Of a stretch of DNA of 64,000 bases, positions 46,182-56,349 are shown piece by piece. Numbering within the stretch: the stretch's first letter is position 1; each line of letters starts with the position of its first letter. The position numbers and the translations under genes are program-made. Below the pieces are notes generated by a model, which made no database searches, had not been told where the DNA came from, and worked only from the letters and a program-made list of their open reading frames with translations. The DNA is from Alviniconcha marisindica (lineage: Eukaryota > Mollusca > Gastropoda > Provannidae), in the NCBI GenBank assembly GCA_018857735.1, contig JABMCL010003468.1, positions 135,001-199,000 on the forward strand, written 5' to 3'.

Positions 46182-48040
46182 GTTTCTATGTGTGTGTCTG
46201 TTTGTCTGTGTGGGTGATGGGTCTAGATTTCCTGGCCAACATGCACCTTTGGTTTGGTTCTGCTTTAAAAGTGTGTGCTGAGGTCTATCAGCTGATGGGG
46301 CAAACTGTGAAGTGCAACACTGACTACTTCTGGGAGACTGACAAAAAATCTGCACACTGTACGCAAAAGACTTACTTTCATGTACCATCTGAAAGTCCTC
46401 GCCATCAGCCTTCAGGTTGGTGACGTTCTCCATCTGAGCCTGGATCTGAAGCGCTACCTTCGGCTGTTTCAACAGAAACCATCACACATCACACACTGGC
46501 TCCATTAGCCCTCATCTTCATTTATCGCAATGATGAGCACAGATCGAACTATTCCATCACACTGCATTTTCATCAGTCACACCCTTCCGTGCCAAAACGG
46601 TGAGCCTGTGGTTCTTAGGGCAGGAAAAATAAATAGCCAGTTAGCTCAAGTTACTTCTTTTTAGCCTGGAATAAAGTTTGTCCATTGCAAGCTGCTGGCA
46701 TCAGTGTTGAACTTGAAGTAAAGAACCTTCAGCACACTGCAGTATTCAATGTCCCCCACAGAACCAATTCCATAACTGTGACCAACACATTCCAAACTAT
46801 TTATTCCATCAAATCCATTTCTTCCCCCATCAAAGATGGACAATTTTGAGTTTACCATCATATTTTTTAATGTGGTTTATTATAATATTAATATAAAATT
46901 ACTGATTCATGAGGAGTGATCATTTTTGTCAACTTTCCCAGTAGAAGTCCAAGAGGTTCAGAAGATGCAAATGTGAGGTTGCGTCACTGGAACCTAATCA
47001 CTTCACTTCGAAGACCTGCCACAGTAAACCATTTCCTGATATAATAAAATGCGTGTATTAATTAATGGTAGAGAATGGATGTTGAACTTAAAATGCAGTG
47101 TGTTTAAATCCTACTGATTTAGTGGACGGTAGGAATCAAATCAGTCAACTCCTATTCCAATCTAATGCTAAGGGGTGTATCAAAAGCTAATGGCATTATA
47201 TGGCTTTGCATTAGCTACAATCATCATTTTAATTATTCAGCTGCTACTCTTCATCTATTAGCCTAGGAGTAGCTGCAATCATCATCATTCTGATTATTCT
47301 ACTATTAGTGTCAATTGCTATCACATGTCATTTGTGTGTTTTTATGTGACTTTTGGCCTTCTCTTATTATTAACATGTGTACTGATTTTAGTGAGTGCTG
47401 TGGACACAAACGTGAGCCAGCTACTGACAGGTGTGCTCAAGCGTTGACTTGAAATTCGAAGCACTAAACAATGGTCAGTTAGCCAAACAGCCACAAACTC
47501 CCGTCAACTGTTGCTTATGGTTAGGGTCCCCTGTTTAAAAGTTGAACACGAGATCTTCAAAGTGTGCAACTGCAAAACCATAGACTGCGCTGTGCACACG
47601 AAGGCCAGACAAGGCCTTCCCACCAACGGCATTCCTGGATGCAAGCAACGTACGCTACGGAAACATAAACTGAAACTAGGCACTGACGGATCCGAACAGG
47701 TTGCACTGTAAGTGTAAGCATGAAGTGCATAGTGATGGGATAATCAAAAAATAACCAGAAGTTGAACCCTGGCGACTAGCCCACTCTGTCCGTCCAGTTT
47801 TACCTGTTCCAAGATTGCAAGTGGGCTGGGTTTTGTTTTGCTTTTTGTGTGGTTTGATTTCACTTCTGCTCGTGATCTGTGGCTGTGGCCAAATTTTATT
47901 AACGCTCACTTTTGCTTCTGTTTCACTTCGACTTCTCCACAACTCCCATGAAACCGCACTGATAACAGTACATCTGTAGACTCTGAACGCGCAACCGAAT
48001 GAGACACTGAAATTGGGGAATGACCAGTAAGCCTTACCAT
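40483..48040 (-). CDS. CZIB: CZIB (C1orf123/DUF866) CXXC zinc-binding protein, 7 exons
   Basis: Minus-strand exons: 48038-48040 (ATG only), 46386-46463, 46012-46068, 44166-44247, 42499-42608, 41237-41299, 40483-40617. All borders are GT-AG and in phase, giving about 175 residues (the family is about 160). Landmarks are [16 protein letters not shown], zinc-binding CENC (30-33) and [10 protein letters not shown] (Cys64, Cys67), [19 protein letters not shown] and YDYDEK. Known for the family: a small beta-rich zinc protein, reported as a zinc-transfer partner of METAP1. Two oddities: about three residues shorter before CENC than expected, and a hydrophobic extension of about 18 residues after the usual C-terminus. 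Confidence 0.9.
40775..40905. mobile_element. Foldback element, ~37-base arms
   Basis: ACCCGAGTCGCCTGCAGTAA with TCTCACCTGGCATGCGTG is matched inverted by CATGCATGCCAGGTGAG with TTGCCGTAGGTGACTCGGG. It lies in CZIB intron 6. It is a non-coding hairpin element; half-copies may exist near 37376-37420. Confidence 0.85.
41237..41299 (-). CDS. CZIB: CZIB exon 6
   Basis: Twenty-one codons, [20 protein letters not shown] and Lys, after CTTTCAG and before GTGAGT. It matches the F-I-L-E strand of the family. Confidence 0.9.
41330..41755. repeat. ~22-bp minisatellite upstream of CZIB exon 6
   Basis: Degenerate units AACACCACATGACATCCTGTT, about 18 copies, starting some 30 bases from the exon 6 acceptor. 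Confidence 0.88.
41896..41938. repeat. (GA)n microsatellite
   Basis: Pure GA run of about 42 bases preceded by (GT)n, in CZIB intron 5. Confidence 0.95.
42095..42482. repeat. ~35-bp minisatellite next to CZIB exon 5 donor
   Basis: Unit TTACATCTGAGTCAAAGAAG, then CCAAAATACACTGTG, about 11 copies. The last copy ends about 15 bases from the exon 5 donor but does not include it. Confidence 0.88.
42499..42608 (-). CDS. CZIB: CZIB exon 5
   Basis: Follows a CCTCCGCAG acceptor. It completes Asp, then encodes 36 residues, [36 protein letters not shown], before GTAGGT. The KTIV-F-CRG motif is diagnostic for DUF866. Confidence 0.93.
42720..43290. other. CZIB intron 4 unique sequence
   Basis: No repeat or coding signal was recognised. 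Confidence 0.4.
43300..44165 (-). repeat. Minisatellite built on CZIB exon 4 donor, ~16 units
   Basis: Degenerate units of about 37-65 bp all contain TTTCTTACCTATGGAG (plus strand), which is the exon 4 end CTCCATAG plus donor GTAAGAAA on the minus strand, followed by TTTTGAGTGAGTCA. The units closest to the exon are the most alike. Confidence 0.9.
44166..44247 (-). CDS. CZIB: CZIB exon 4 (second CXXC)
   Basis: Twenty-seven codons plus one base, [18 protein letters not shown] and on to KRENSI, after CGCTGTCAG and before GTAAGA. It holds the second cysteine pair. It is sandwiched directly between two minisatellite arrays. Confidence 0.92.
44250..44738. repeat. ~45-bp minisatellite abutting CZIB exon 4 acceptor
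   Basis: Eleven units of GACACACAACCTGGTCAGTG-CAACTGGGTCACAACAACAACAGCG. The unit next to the exon shares ACAGCGGACACACAACC with the acceptor's upstream sequence, so the array supplies the acceptor's pyrimidine tract. Open frames on both strands follow from the 45-bp period. Confidence 0.9.
44745..45590. repeat. CZIB intron 3: unique sequence with a 34-bp array
   Basis: An array of four to five units ACTTGTTTAACAATCATTCT-GATGTCAT lies at about 45130-45270. The rest is unique and non-coding. Confidence 0.75.
45590..46012 (-). repeat. ~80-bp minisatellite built on CZIB exon 3 donor, 5 copies
   Basis: Units contain ACTCACTGTCAGTGTGCAG and TAGATAAACTCTGGGGTTTC (plus strand), i.e. the last ~35 bases of exon 3 and its GTGAGT donor in the minus sense. 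The two copies nearest the exon keep GTGAGTA; farther ones have GTAAATT or diverge. Confidence 0.9.
46012..46068 (-). CDS. CZIB: CZIB exon 3 (first CXXC)
   Basis: Nineteen codons, [19 protein letters not shown], after TGTGTTTCAG and before GTGAGT. It holds the first zinc-binding cysteine pair. Its last ~35 bases and the donor are tandemly repeated downstream. Confidence 0.9.
46148..46200. repeat. (TG)n microsatellite
   Basis: Short TG tract in CZIB intron 2. Confidence 0.9.
46386..46463 (-). CDS. CZIB: CZIB exon 2
   Basis: Twenty-six codons, [20 protein letters not shown] and on to GEDFQM, after a GAAACAG acceptor and before GTACAT. A stronger-looking GTAAGT lies 10 bases downstream but would shift the frame into a stop, so GTACAT is chosen. 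This N-terminal strand matches the family. Confidence 0.85.
46470..48035. other. CZIB intron 1, unique sequence
   Basis: AT-rich, no array. A 66-codon plus-strand frame (47511-47711, with [18 protein letters not shown]) has no recognised family and no splice support. Confidence 0.4.
48038..48040 (-). CDS. CZIB: CZIB exon 1, start codon only
   Basis: GTCAAC-ATG is followed immediately by GTAAGG, a good donor, so the coding part of this exon is exactly the initiator ATG (phase 0). Exon 2 begins in phase 0 with PKVALQ, and relatives begin Met-Gly/Pro-Lys. The 5' UTR would extend to about 48100 or beyond. Confidence 0.65.
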
Positions 48041-48180
48041 GTTGACGTGCGTGTCGGCTCGTCAGCACAGGGGAACGTACTCTTACTCTCCTGTTTTAAA
48101 AGTGATCTCCCCTATTTCTCTAGCATATCGAACTAGGCCATCGCCGGAAAAGGTGTCCCACATTCAGCGAGGGTCTAGTT
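48041..48180 (-). promoter_or_regulatory. Putative CZIB 5' UTR and promoter
   Basis: Unique sequence just upstream of the CZIB ATG. GGCCATCGCCGGAAAAGG (48137-48154) contains ETS-like CCGGAA and a GCCAT core. No TATA box at a convincing distance. Assignment rests on position. Confidence 0.35.
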
Positions 48181-48289
48181 TCAGAGTTAGTGACTGACTG
48201 GCTGTGCCGACACTGTCTCACTATATCCGAGGACATTAAGCCCAACAAAAGAAGAAGACTGTCTCAGTTTGTGAGCAGTACGGCTATGA

Positions 48290-48890
48290 ATGCCTCTCGG
48301 CAGTCATTGCTGCCCATCTGAATGCAGGAGTCATTCTGGTGGGACAGATGAAGTGATGCTTAACTGATGTCCTCAGATGCCAGTTGACATATTAGGGACA
48401 AGTGGTGGGACAGTCTTTCTTGGTGCTTTACGTCCACGGAGGCGAGATGGCCTATTAGGGACGGGGACAGAGTCAGGGGAAGGGGACGACAGAGTGAAGG
48501 CTCGACCGCGGAAACCGCCCGAAAAAGACAGGAGAGACCAGTGGACCGCCGCCAGAACAATCATATGGAAGTGTTAAGGCAGTGTCCCCTCGCCATTGCC
48601 CAGCGACTTGTGCACTGCGCAATTGCCGGCTGTTTCAACTGCTGTGCTTGGGCAGAGTCACAAAGACAATGCCCGTTGCACTGCTGTTGATGAACAACTT
48701 GCCAAGTTGTCCGGGACAACTCAAGCAAAGGAAGCCGTCCAGCTTTCTTAGCCCAGCTCCACCTCCCTACTCATGATCTCCTCTGGGCTAAGTCGAGGGT
48801 CCAGCTCCACCTCCCTCCTCTAAGATCTCTTGATCTTTTGATCTCGCCTGGAACCCTGCGCTGTTTGGTGGGACATGATGATGATGATGA
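48290..48890 (+). mobile_element. SINE-A-related composite repeat, copy 1
   Basis: Shares with 50340-50700 (opposite orientation) a block containing TTTACGTCCACGGAGGCGAG, GGCCTATTAGGGACGGGG and CACAAAGACAATGCCCGTTG, ending in AGCTCCACCTCC repeats. It resembles the SINE-A tail but has its own body. Non-coding. Confidence 0.65.
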
Positions 48891-48894
48891 AGTG

Positions 48895-49060
48895 ATGCTT
48901 TATGTCCTCAGATGTCAGTTGACATATTAGGGACAAGTTGTGACCAATGCCGAAGCACGGTGCAATAAATCTTTACGTCCACGGAAACCAGAAGGCTCGT
49001 TAGGACGGACAGTCCAGGACGTCCACCTCAGTCGACTCTCACACAGCTCCTGAACCATGA
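48895..49060 (-). mobile_element. SINE-A tail fragment
   Basis: TTACGTCCACGGAAACCAG, then CTCGTTAGGACGGACAGTCC, headless, reverse orientation. Confidence 0.6.
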
Positions 49061-49319
49061 TTGGTGGGACAGCGTAGTGTTGGATACATATAGTCTCCCC
49101 TCTTCCCGGCCCACCCGTCCTGAGATCTCGGACCATGCCAGTACGTACAGTCACTCGCCGGCCGGAGAGTCAACCGGCCGTGCCAAGTGTTAGCCACTGC
49201 GTTAGGCCGATCACCGACTGGGTCAGGACCATCAAACTCAGCGTCATAAGCAAATACAGTACATTTCAAAACTTCTCATGTAAACCCCACTCACTACCAC
49301 TGACCCACCTCTCTCCTCC

Positions 49320-49500
<181 letters not shown>

Positions 49501-49654
49501 GTTTTCGAGGTCGAGCTCTCTCTCTCTCTCTCTTGTGTGTATAATGCGCCATTGCTTAGCTTCCAATCCTGTTAGATGTGATCTTGTTTTATACGTAGCA
49601 TAGTGAGTAGCCACTTTCTGTCGTTTCATTATTCGTTATTGTACTTTGTTGTAA

Positions 49655-49929
49655 TTCTCTCTCTCTCTCTCTCTCCTCTCCCTCCCCTCTCCTCTCTCTC
49701 TCTTCTCTCTGTGTCCTCTAAAAATGTTTGATTGTCTTACTTTCTTATATTGCTCTGTTCTAGATGTGATGTTTTAGACAGAAATTTGTTTGTTTTGTTT
49801 ATAAAGTCTTTTTTCTCTAGCGTATTTAATGGATTCTTGTTTGATGTATTGTTTCGTGTTTATCATCAGGACATGATTGTAAAAAACGACTTGCTTAAAT
49901 CTTTATCCTTGTGTAATATATATCTTATG

Positions 49930-50012
<83 letters not shown>

Positions 50013-50060
50013 TTTTTTTCTTTTCTTTTTTTGCTCTTTTTTTCTTCTTCTTCTTTTTCT
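49655..50060. repeat. (CT)n tracts
   Basis: CT-rich at about 49655-49710 and pure (CT)n at about 49932-50007, followed by T-rich sequence to 50060. Open frames over them are artefacts. Confidence 0.9.
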
Positions 50061-50172
50061 CACCATTATGTTGAATGTTTTTTTATTTTGTTTTGTCTCT
50101 GCCCGCCTCAAGTGTTTCATTGTAGTCTCAGTGAGTTCCGACCCGGCGCTCAACCCGTTGTGTTTTTTGTTC

Positions 50173-50330
50173 AGTAAGTAAAATGGTGCTTAACGTCCAC
50201 AGAAACCATGATGTTATAGGGAGGGAGTAAGGGGGGGGGGGGGTAGGAGGGGGTTGGAGGTGGGGGGGGGGGGGGGAAGAGGGAGATTATACCTATCGCT
50301 AGGCTGTCACCACCAGGGTACAGCGAAATC
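50173..50330 (-). mobile_element. SINE-A tail fragment with G-run
   Basis: TGCTTAACGTCCACAGAAACC to TTATACCTATCGCTAGGCTG, the SINE-A 3' half, interrupted by G homopolymers at about 50232-50275. Confidence 0.7.
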
Positions 50331-50339
50331 AAAGATAGA

Positions 50340-50700
50340 GATCTAGAGGAGGCTGGAGCTGGACTCCGGCCTCAACTTAGCCCAAAGAGATCTGAAAGGA
50401 GGTGGAGCTGGCTAAGAATTGTACTTCTTTTGCTTGATGTCCAAGTTGTTCGTCAACGCAGTGCGACGGACATTGTCTTTGTACTCTGGCCAGGCTCAGC
50501 AGTTGAAACGCATTGCGCCTGCACAAGTCGCTGGCATGGCGAGGGCACGCCCTCAACACTTCTCATTGTTCTGGCGCGGTCAACGGTCTCTCCTGTCTTT
50601 TTGGGCGGTTCCGCGGCCGAGCCTTCACTTGTCGTCCCTTCCACCTGTCCCGTCCTAATAGGCCATCTCGCCTCCGTGGACGTAAGCCCAAGAAAGAAAA
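50340..50700 (-). mobile_element. SINE-A-related composite repeat, copy 2
   Basis: Reverse-orientation homolog of 48290-48890, ending in CTAATAGGCCATCTCGCCTC and CGTGGACGTAAGCCC. Confidence 0.65.
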
Positions 50701-50815
50701 AGATGTAACTATTCCTCCTGCAGCAGCGATTGGAGCCATTTTAGTTTCTAGGAAGTGAGGACAAGTCACGAGACAGTGTCAACGCTTTGAGAAACTCCCT
50801 AGTAAGTAGCAAGTA

Positions 50816-51291
50816 ACATGATGCTTACGTCCACAGAAACCGTACGGCTTATTAGGACGGGGAGAAGGAGTAAGGGAGGGGGGAAAGAGGAGATTATTAC
50901 CTATCGCTACACTGTCACCACCAGAATGATTCCTGCATTAGTGGCAGCGATGAGAGCCATTTAATTTTCAGTAGGCGTGCCACCTCCGGTAATAAGTAAA
51001 CCGGTGCTTACTCGCACAGAACCGAGCGGCTTATTAGGGACGCGGAGAAAGGGGTATGGACGTGGGGAAGGGGATTTTATACCTATCGCTACACTGTCAC
51101 CACCAGAATGATTCCTGCATTAAGATAAGATGGCAGCGATGAGAGCCATTTAATGTTTCAGTAGGAAGTGATGGACAAAGTCACGAGACAGTGTCCACAA
51201 ACCACAACCTTTTCGAAGAGAAAGGAGAGCCGAAGCGGTATCGAACCGAGGTCCTTCCGCTTACCAGCCTAACGCCTTACCGCTAGACCAC
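50816..51291 (-). mobile_element. SINE-A pair: 5'-truncated copy and full copy
   Basis: A truncated copy (about 50816-50985) is followed by a full one (about 50990-51291) whose minus strand starts with the tRNA-like head (GGTAAGGCGTTAGGCTGG, B box GGTTCGATACC). Body and tail agree with 18866 and 20356. Confidence 0.8.
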
Positions 51292-51299
51292 ACTATGTG

Positions 51300-51915
51300 T
51301 TGGGTCGCCCATGAACCTAGGCATAGCCGGGTCCGCCACGGATGAACTGAGCTGTGGACGAGATCAATAATTTAACAGACCGTCGTTAAATGAAGTAGAT
51401 ACGTCTTTCGAAATGCCGCTGCGCCGCGCAAAGCAGTCGATAGCCTGCAACCATGCATGAAAACTGGTACTGGTGGCATAACTGTCATGTGGGAAATTGG
51501 CGCGGGGAGGGAACTGAAGGAGGTGGAGGGGGGCGGGGGAGGACTGTAAGTCTATGATTTCACTAAGTTCCATATGTTTCACTGGAAAAAAAAAAAAAAA
51601 AAAAGCACACGTATTTGATCTGCTTTCTTTAATTGTTCGGGGGATGGCCCAGTAGGGGGACTGGGGAGGGGGGGGGGGGGGTATTGGGTGGGGAGGGGGG
51701 GCTGTTGTTGTCGATATTGTTGGCTTGCATAAATTTTGACATCATTTTTAGAACTAAACCAAACTGGAACATCTAAGAGCCTCAACTTGATATCCCCTCA
51801 GATCAGTGAAGATGATAAGCATGTCGGAAATGACAGAGACGTGTGCCAAAACATCAGTCTGTGCAGCTGCAAACAGAGAGAACAAAAAGCAGGCCAAGGT
51901 AGTCGTCAGTTGCCC
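51300..51915. other. Intergenic sequence, nothing coding recognised
   Basis: Contains an A-run (51585-51604) and G-rich patches near 51660-51705. No exon was supported. Confidence 0.4.
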
Positions 51916-51917
51916 TG

Positions 51918-52865
51918 ACACGAGACTGCAGCATCACGTCATTACTGGAGTTTTGTCCTGACACGGGACTGCAGCATCACGTCATTATTGGAGTTTTGTC
52001 CTGACACGAGACTGCAGCATCACGTCATTATTGGAGTTTTGTCCTGACACGGGACTGCAGCATCACGTCATTACTGGAGTTTTGTCCTGACACGGGACTG
52101 CAGCATCACGTCATTATTGGAGTTTTGTCCTGACACGGGACTGCAGCATCACGTCATTACTGGAGTTTTGCCCTGACACGGGACTGCAGCATCACGTCAT
52201 TATTGGAGTTTTGCCCTGACACGAGACTGCAGCATCACGTCATTACTGGAGTTTTGTCCTGACACGGGACTGCAGCATCACGTCATTATTGGAGTTTTGT
52301 CCTGACACGGGACTGCAGCATCACGTCATTATTGGAGTTTTGTCCCTGACACGAGACTGCAGCATCACGTCATTACTGGAGTTTTGTCCTGACACGGGAC
52401 TGCAGCATCACGTCATTATTGGAGTTTTGTCCTGACACGGGACTGCAGCATCACGTCATTACTGGAGTTTTGTCCTGACACGGGACTGCAGCATCACGTC
52501 ATTACTGGAGTTTTGTCCTGACACGGGACTGCAGCATCACGTCATTACTGGAGTTTTGCCCTGACACGGGACTGCAGCACCACGTCAGTACTGGAGTTTT
52601 GTCCTGACACGGGACTGCAGCATCACGTCATTACTGGAGTTTTGTCCTGACACGGGACTGCAGCACCACGTCATTACTGGGGTTTTGTCCTGACACGGGA
52701 CTGCAGCATCACGTCAGTACTGGAGTTTTGTCCTGACATGGGACTGCAGCACCACGTCAGTACTGGAGTTTTGTCCTGACACGGGACTGCAGCACCACGT
52801 CAGTACTGGAGTTTTGTCCTGACAAGGCACTGCAGTACCACGTCAGTACTGGAGTTTTGTCCGAA
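51918..52865. repeat. 43-bp satellite, ~22 copies
   Basis: Unit CTGACACGGGACTGCAGCATC, then ACGTCATTACTGGAGTTTTGTC. Copies are very uniform (mostly G/A and T/C changes). The right end carries CACCACGTCAGTACTGG variants, suggesting older edge units. Confidence 0.95.
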
Positions 52866-53087
52866 TTGGGGTGGAAGAGATTGAAATAATAACTTAAGGT
52901 AACTCAAACACTGCGTGTTATTGCTGAAATTCATGATTGTATTCTTTACTGATTATGCATAAAGGTTAGGAATCGAGTAACTTGGTTATTGCCTCTCTCG
53001 CTGTGCAGACAATAAACTTTATTTGGAATGGGTCCAGTCGCACAGGCTAGCTTGCCAACGGACGTAAAAAGGGAGGGAATCGTTGGA

Positions 53088-53090
<3 letters not shown>

Positions 53091-53182
<92 letters not shown>
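53091..53182. repeat. (CT)n microsatellite
   Basis: Pure CT of about 90 bases. Confidence 0.97.
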
Positions 53183-53183
<1 letters not shown>

Positions 53184-53402
53184 GAATGGGCCTCAGGAGA
53201 ATACAAATCATCGATCACTGGAGTCTGACTGCTTTGCATGCTGACAGTTTTGTTTGCTTTTCCCAGCATTGCCGTCAGGACATGATCATTTAAAGTACGC
53301 CTGTCAAAGTCTCGTGTTTTTTGTTGTTGTTGTAGTTGTTTTTCTTTTTTCTTTTTCTTCTTTTCTTCTTTGGGTAAGGGAGCGGGGTGGGGCGGGATAG
53401 TC

Positions 53403-53405
<3 letters not shown>

Positions 53406-53489
<84 letters not shown>

Positions 53490-53698
53490 GTGTGTGTGTG
53501 TGTGGGTGTGTGTGGTGTGTGTGTGTGGTGGTGGTGTTGTGTGTGTGGTGTGTGGTGTTGTGTGTGGTGTGCGTGCGTCGTGCATGCGTGGTGTGTGTGT
53601 GGACAGATTATTCAACAGTGAATATCATGAGGTTAATTTCATGGCAGTGGCCGATCATCATCAGTGTGTGTGCGTGCGTGCGTGCGTGCATGCGTGCA

Positions 53699-53758
<60 letters not shown>

Positions 53759-53868
53759 TGTGTGTGTGTGTGGTGTGTGTGTGTGTGTGTGTGTGTGTTG
53801 TGTCTGTGTTCAATGTGTGTGTATGCGTGCGTGCGTCGGTGCGTGTGTGTGTGTGTGTGTGTGTTGTG

Positions 53869-53916
<48 letters not shown>

Positions 53917-53990
53917 ACAGATTATTCAACAGTGAATATCATCACGTGAATTCCACGGCAGTGACCGATCCTCATCAGTGTCCAACGCTC
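53406..53990. repeat. (TG)n/(TGCG)n blocks in a ~314-bp tandem duplication
   Basis: GACAGATTATTCAACAGTGA, then ATATCAT and GGCAGTG-CCGATC-TCATCAGTG, occur at about 53602-53665 and 53914-53980, each preceded by a long (TG)n tract. A (TGCG)n run lies between (about 53665-53760). Confidence 0.85.
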
Positions 53991-54299
53991 AGACAACCGC
54001 GAAGGTCATATCAAGGCAAAACACAAATGGTCAAATCACATGTCGGGATGGGGGAGGAGGTGGGGGGTGGTGAGAAGGGGGTACAGGGAGGGGGTTCGAG
54101 AGTGTACCGCATCCCTTCTGAGTTGCAAACACCTTCAGCGGAGGGTTGCTGAATTAAGCACAACAGTCGTCATCAGTTACACATTTGTTCACATAATACG
54201 TGCAGGAAAATAGTTGTTCGTGCAAAATTGATCTCACCCAGCCCCAATTGAAACCCTGAGTGGACAAATGTAAAAACTATCTTTGGTTCGAATCAGACC

Positions 54300-54440
54300 T
54301 CCCATGACGTCCTTACACACGTCATCAAACGTTATTATTCCGTCATCAGTAATGACGCCGCTACAGACGTCATCAAAGGTTATCAGCGAGTCATCAATCA
54401 TGAAGCTGTTACACATATCATCAAAGGTTATCATCAGCGA
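54300..54440. repeat. Short ~55-bp repeat, ~3 copies
   Basis: Units with ACGTCATCAAAGGTTATCA and GCGAGTCATCA. Adjacent to the large array on its right. Confidence 0.75.
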
Positions 54441-56345
54441 GTCATCTGCCAGTGCAGTCTGTAGTCGACACTAACTGTGTCAGTGTAGTCTGTAGTCGAC
54501 ACTAACTGTGTCAGTGTAGTCTGTAGTCGACACTAACTGTGTCAGTGTAGTCTGTAGTCGACACTCATTGTGCCAGTGTAGTCTGTAGTCGACACTAACG
54601 GTGACAGTGTAGTCTGTAGTCGACACTAGCTGTGACAGTGTAGTCTGTAATCGTCAGTATTGCCACTAGCTGTGTCAGTATAGTCTGTAGTCGTCAGTAT
54701 TGCCACTAGCTGTGTCAGTATAGTCAGTAGTCAGTATTGCCACTAGCTGTGCCAGTATAGTCTGTAGTCAGATTGCCACTAGCTGTGCCAGTATAGTCAG
54801 TAGTCAGTATTGCCACTAGCTGTGTCAGTATAGTCAGTAGTCAGCATTGCCACTAGCTGTGTCAGTATAGTCAGTAGTCAGCAGTGCCACTAGCTGTGCC
54901 AGTATAGTCTGTAGTCGTCAGCATTGCCACTAGCTGTGCCAGTATAGTCTGTAGTCAGCATTGCCACTAGCTGTGCCAGTATAGTCTGTAGTCGTCAGCA
55001 TTGCCACTAACTGTGCCAGTATAGTCTGTAGTCGTCAGCATTGCCACTAGCTGTGCCAGTATAGTCTGTAGTCATCAGCATTGCCACTAGCTGTGCCAGT
55101 ATAGTCAGTAGTAAGTATTGCCACTAGCTGTGTCAGTATAGTCAGTAGTCAGTATTGCCACTAGCTGTGTCAGTATAGTCTATAGTCAGCATTGCCACTA
55201 GCTGTGCCAGTATAGTCTATAGTCAGCATTGCCACTAGCTGTGCCAGTATAGTCTGTAGTCGTCAGTATTGCCACTAGCTGTGTCAGTATAGTCTATAGT
55301 CAGCATTGCCACTAGCTGTGGCAGTATAGTCTATAGTCAGCATTGCCACTAGCTGTGCCAGTATAGTCTGTAGTCAGTATTGCCACTAGCTGTGCCAGTA
55401 TAGTCTGTAGTCAGTATTGCCACTAGCTGTGCCAGTATAGTCTGTAGTCGTCAGCATTGCCACTAACTGTGCCAGTATAGTCTGAGTCAGTATTGCCACT
55501 AACTGTGTCAGTATAGACAGTAGTCGGTATTGCCACTAACTGTGTCAGTATAGTCTGTAGTCAGCATTGCCACTAACTGTGCCAGTATAGTCTATAGTCA
55601 GCATTGCCACTAGCTGTGCCAGTATACTCTGTAGTCGTCAGCATTGCCACTAACTGTGCCAGTATAGTCAGTAGTCAGTATTGACACTAACTGTGTCAGT
55701 ATAGACAGTAGTCAGTATTGCCACTAACTGTGTCAGTATAGTCTGTAGTCAGCATTGCCACTAGCTGTGCCAGTATAGTCTGTAGTCGTCAGCATTGCCA
55801 CTAACTGTGCCAGTATAGTCTGAGTCAGTATTGCCACTAGCTGTGTGAGTATAGTCTGTAGTCAGTATTGCCACTAACTGTGCTAGTATAGTCTGTAGTC
55901 GTCAACATTGCCACTCCAGTGCCAGTATAATCTGTAGTCGGTGCATTGTGCCCTAGATCTTGCTACGGATCATGTGCCATAGAAATGTCCATTATTATTA
56001 TTAGTCGTCAGCATTGCCACTAGCTATGCCATTGTAGTCTGTAGTCGTTGGCATTGCCACTAGCTATGCCATTGTAGTCTGTAGTCGTTGGCATTGCCAC
56101 TAGCTATGCCATTGTAGTCTGTAGTCGTTGGCATTGCCACTAGCTATGCCACTGTAGTCTGTAGTCGTTGGCATTGCCACTAGCTATGCCACTGTAGTCT
56201 GTAGTCGTTGGCATTGCCACTAGCTATGCCACTGTAGTCTGTAGTCGTTGGCATTGCCACTAGCTATGCCACTGTAGTCTGTAGTCGTTGGCATTGCCAC
56301 TGGCTATGCCACTGTAGTCTGTAGTCGTTGGCATTGCCACTCCAG
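54440..56345. repeat. Three-phase 31/36/40-bp satellite, ~1.9 kb
   Basis: Segment 1 (to about 54650): GTGTCAGTGTAGTCTGTAG, TCGACACTAACT, 31 bp. Segment 2 (to about 55920): GCATTGCCACTAGCTGTGCC, AGTATAGTCTGTAGTC, 36-39 bp with many variants. A 70-bp non-repeat gap follows. Segment 3 (about 56005-56340): CGTTGGCATTGCCACTAGC, TATGCCACTGTAGTCTGTAG, about 40 bp, highly uniform. All share GTAGTCTGTAGTCG. Confidence 0.93.
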
Positions 56346-56349
56346 CCTC

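Noticed and set aside
48360..48780. Several 60-70-codon frames on both strands
   Set aside because: They fall in a repeat present in reverse at 50340-50700, so they are transposon shadows.
51918..52865. CRISPR-like regular repeats
   Set aside because: Units are contiguous with no unique spacers between them, and the genome is eukaryotic. The C-tract array at 33118-34078 was rejected for the same reason.
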